Source: Streptomyces sp. M41(2017)
GTDB taxonomy: Bacteria > Actinomycetota > Actinomycetes > Streptomycetales > Streptomycetaceae
Assembly: GCF_002078175.1 (NCBI RefSeq)
Contig: NZ_MWFK01000002.1
Span: forward strand, 1,674,001-1,738,000
Length of the DNA stretch: 64,000 nt
Reading direction: 5' to 3'
In this document: positions 61,546 through 64,000 of the stretch, piece by piece
Numbering within the stretch: the stretch's first letter is position 1
How the letters are laid out: each line of letters begins with the position of its first letter
Made by a program: the position numbers and the translations under genes
The notes under the pieces: model-generated
Databases searched by the model: none
Seen by the model: only the letters and a program-made list of their open reading frames with translations
What the model was told of the DNA's origin: nothing

Positions 61546-62648
61546 ACGGACTTCCTCACGTCGGCGCCGACCGCGTCGGCGAGGGTGGCGTACGGGCTCG
61601 TCCGCAGACGGGCGGCGAGCCCCTTGTGGAGGGCGCGGGCCCAGAAGGGCCCCTCGTAGATGAAGGCGCTGTAGCCCTGCACCAGCGTGGCGCCGGCCAG
61701 GATGCGCTGCCAGGCGTCCTCGGCGTTCTCGATGCCGCCGACGCCCACCAGGGTGATGCGGTCGCCCACGCGCGCGTAGAGGCGGCGGAGCACCTCCAGC
61801 GAGCGCGCCTTGAGCGGCGCGCCCGACAGTCCGCCGGTCTCCCCCACCAGCGCCGGGTCGGACGACAGGCCGAGGCCCTCGCGCGCGATGGTGGTGTTCG
61901 TCGCGATGATCCCGTCGAGGCCGAGTTCCACGGCGAGGTCGGCGACCGCGTCGACGTCCTCGTCGGCGAGGTCGGGGGCGATCTTGACCAGGAGCGGGAC
62001 GCGCCGGCCGGTGACCGAGCGGTCCGCGGCCTCGCGCACCGCGCTCAGCAGCGGGCGCAGCGCCTCGGTGGCCTGGAGGTTGCGCAGGCCGGGCGTGTTC
62101 GGGGAGGACACGTTGACGACGAGGTAGTCGGCGTGCCGGGCGAGCCGCTCGGTGGACTTCACGTAGTCGCCGGCGGCCTCCTCCTCGGGGACGACCTTGG
62201 TCTTGCCGATGTTGACGCCCACCACGGTCCTGAAGACGGGTGTGCGGGCCGCCAGGCGCTCGGCGACGGCCGCGGAGCCCTCGTTGTTGAAGCCCATGCG
62301 GTTGATCAGCGCACGGTCCTGGACGAGGCGGAACAGGCGCTGCTTGGGGTTGCCGGGCTGCGGCTCCCCGGTGACGGTGCCGATCTCGATGTGGTCGAAG
62401 CCGAGCATGGCCATGCCGTCGATGGCCACGGCGTTCTTGTCGAACCCGGCGGCGAGTCCGAAGGGGCCGTGCATCCGCAGTCCGAACGCCTCGGTGCGCA
62501 GTTCCTTGTGGCGGGGGGCGAGCGCGGCGGCGACGAAGGTGCGCAGGACGGGGACGCGGGCGGTGAGCCGGATCCAGCGGAAGGCGAGGTGGTGGGCCTG
62601 CTCCGGGTCCATCCGCTTGAAGACGAGGTGGAAGAAGGGCTTGTACAT
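61542..62648 (-). CDS. pyrD: Dihydroorotate dehydrogenase (quinone, class 2)
   Basis: 368-aa FMN enzyme oxidising dihydroorotate with membrane quinone. The N-terminal helix pair (about 1-40) typical of class 2 is present, and the FMN barrel shows GLAAGFDKNA, NRMGFNNEGS and VNVSSPNTPGLRNLQ with the catalytic Ser. ATG 62648 follows GAGGACACG. It is the upstream member of a pyrD-pyrF operon. Confidence 0.97.
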   Translation of the reverse strand: MYKPFFHLVFKRMDPEQAHHLAFRWIRLTARVPVLRTFVAAALAPRHKELRTEAFGLRMHGPFGLAAGFDKNAVAIDGMAMLGFDHIEIGTVTGEPQPGNPKQRLFRLVQDRALINRMGFNNEGSAAVAERLAARTPVFRTVVGVNIGKTKVVPEEEAAGDYVKSTERLARHADYLVVNVSSPNTPGLRNLQATEALRPLLSAVREAADRSVTGRRVPLLVKIAPDLADEDVDAVADLAVELGLDGIIATNTTIAREGLGLSSDPALVGETGGLSGAPLKARSLEVLRRLYARVGDRITLVGVGGIENAEDAWQRILAGATLVQGYSAFIYEGPFWARALHKGLAARLRTSPYATLADAVGADVRKSV

Positions 62649-62704
62649 GATCGTGTCCTCGGAAGAGCCCGATGCGGGCCTCGGGCGGTCTGGGGGCCTC
62701 ATGA

Positions 62705-62736
62705 AGAGGGGGACACCGTTCCCGGTGTCCCCCTCT
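62705..62736 (-). terminator. Terminator between carB and pyrD
   Basis: AGAGGGGGACACCG and its complement form a 14-bp perfect stem with a 4-base loop, directly after the carB stop. pyrD-pyrF thus either have their own promoter or receive reduced read-through. Confidence 0.8.
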
Positions 62737-62742
62737 GGGCCG

Positions 62743-64000
<1,258 letters not shown>

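Overview
This window is chromosomal DNA from a Streptomyces-like actinomycete. The evidence is very high GC, GTG/TTG starts on many genes, ATGA stop/start overlaps, strong G+C hairpin terminators between convergent genes, and an actinobacterial gene set: sIHF, a GuaB1-type GMP reductase, an F420-type LLM oxidoreductase and an ECF41 sigma factor. From memory, the core order hisG-hisE-ribH-ribBA-pnuC-ribE ... rpe ... rsmB-fmt ... priA-metK-coaBC-rpoZ-gmk-sIHF-pyrF-pyrD-carB matches the SCO1429-SCO1483 region of S. coelicolor. I could not check that here.

Layout. 0-9.4 kb is an accessory, secretion-rich stretch: a GH18 chitinase behind a chitin-type promoter, TetR regulator, 48-aa membrane protein, M1 metallopeptidase, C39-like peptidase with a DasR-like box, APC permease, unknown protein, and a P-loop kinase whose start looks frameshifted. 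9.4-14.3 kb holds a candidate small RNA, an EccA/CbxX-like AAA ATPase with a TTA codon, and two CBS-domain CorC-like membrane proteins. 14.4-19.7 kb is an FMN-riboswitch operon running from riboflavin genes into histidine genes. 19.8-21.9 kb is an ECF41 sigma factor with its oxidoreductase partner, preceded by an intact second chitin-type promoter with no chitinase behind it.

22-33.5 kb has a ROK repressor divergent from an MFS transporter, a thioesterase, an alginate-lyase-like protein, uracil permease, GH6 glucanase with a TTA codon, a DUF5995-like protein, an LLM oxidoreductase, and an amine oxidase/nitrilase pair. 33.8-41.3 kb is a GntR-controlled ABC importer and a HAD-exo/endonuclease-phosphatase fusion, separated by about 750 bp of degenerate 15/16-bp tandem repeats. 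41.3-48 kb has an amino-acid permease with an Lrp regulator, GuaB1, an RNase Sa-like lipoprotein with barstar, a SorC regulator and ribulose-phosphate epimerase. 48-64 kb is mostly housekeeping: an MMPL transporter, then translation, replication, SAM, CoA, transcription, nucleoid and pyrimidine genes, ending inside carB.

How parts connect. Three DasR-like elements (about 40-82, 5814-5829, 19815-19857) suggest an amino-sugar regulon including the chitinase, a secreted peptidase and possibly the ECF41 gene. Phased GTTGCG boxes lie upstream of both the amino-acid permease-lrp pair and the nitrilase/amine oxidase pair, suggesting one Lrp controls amino-acid/amine uptake and oxidation. The strongest unexplained structures are the tandem-repeat array at 35.4-36.2 kb and the orphan chitin promoter feeding a sigma factor.
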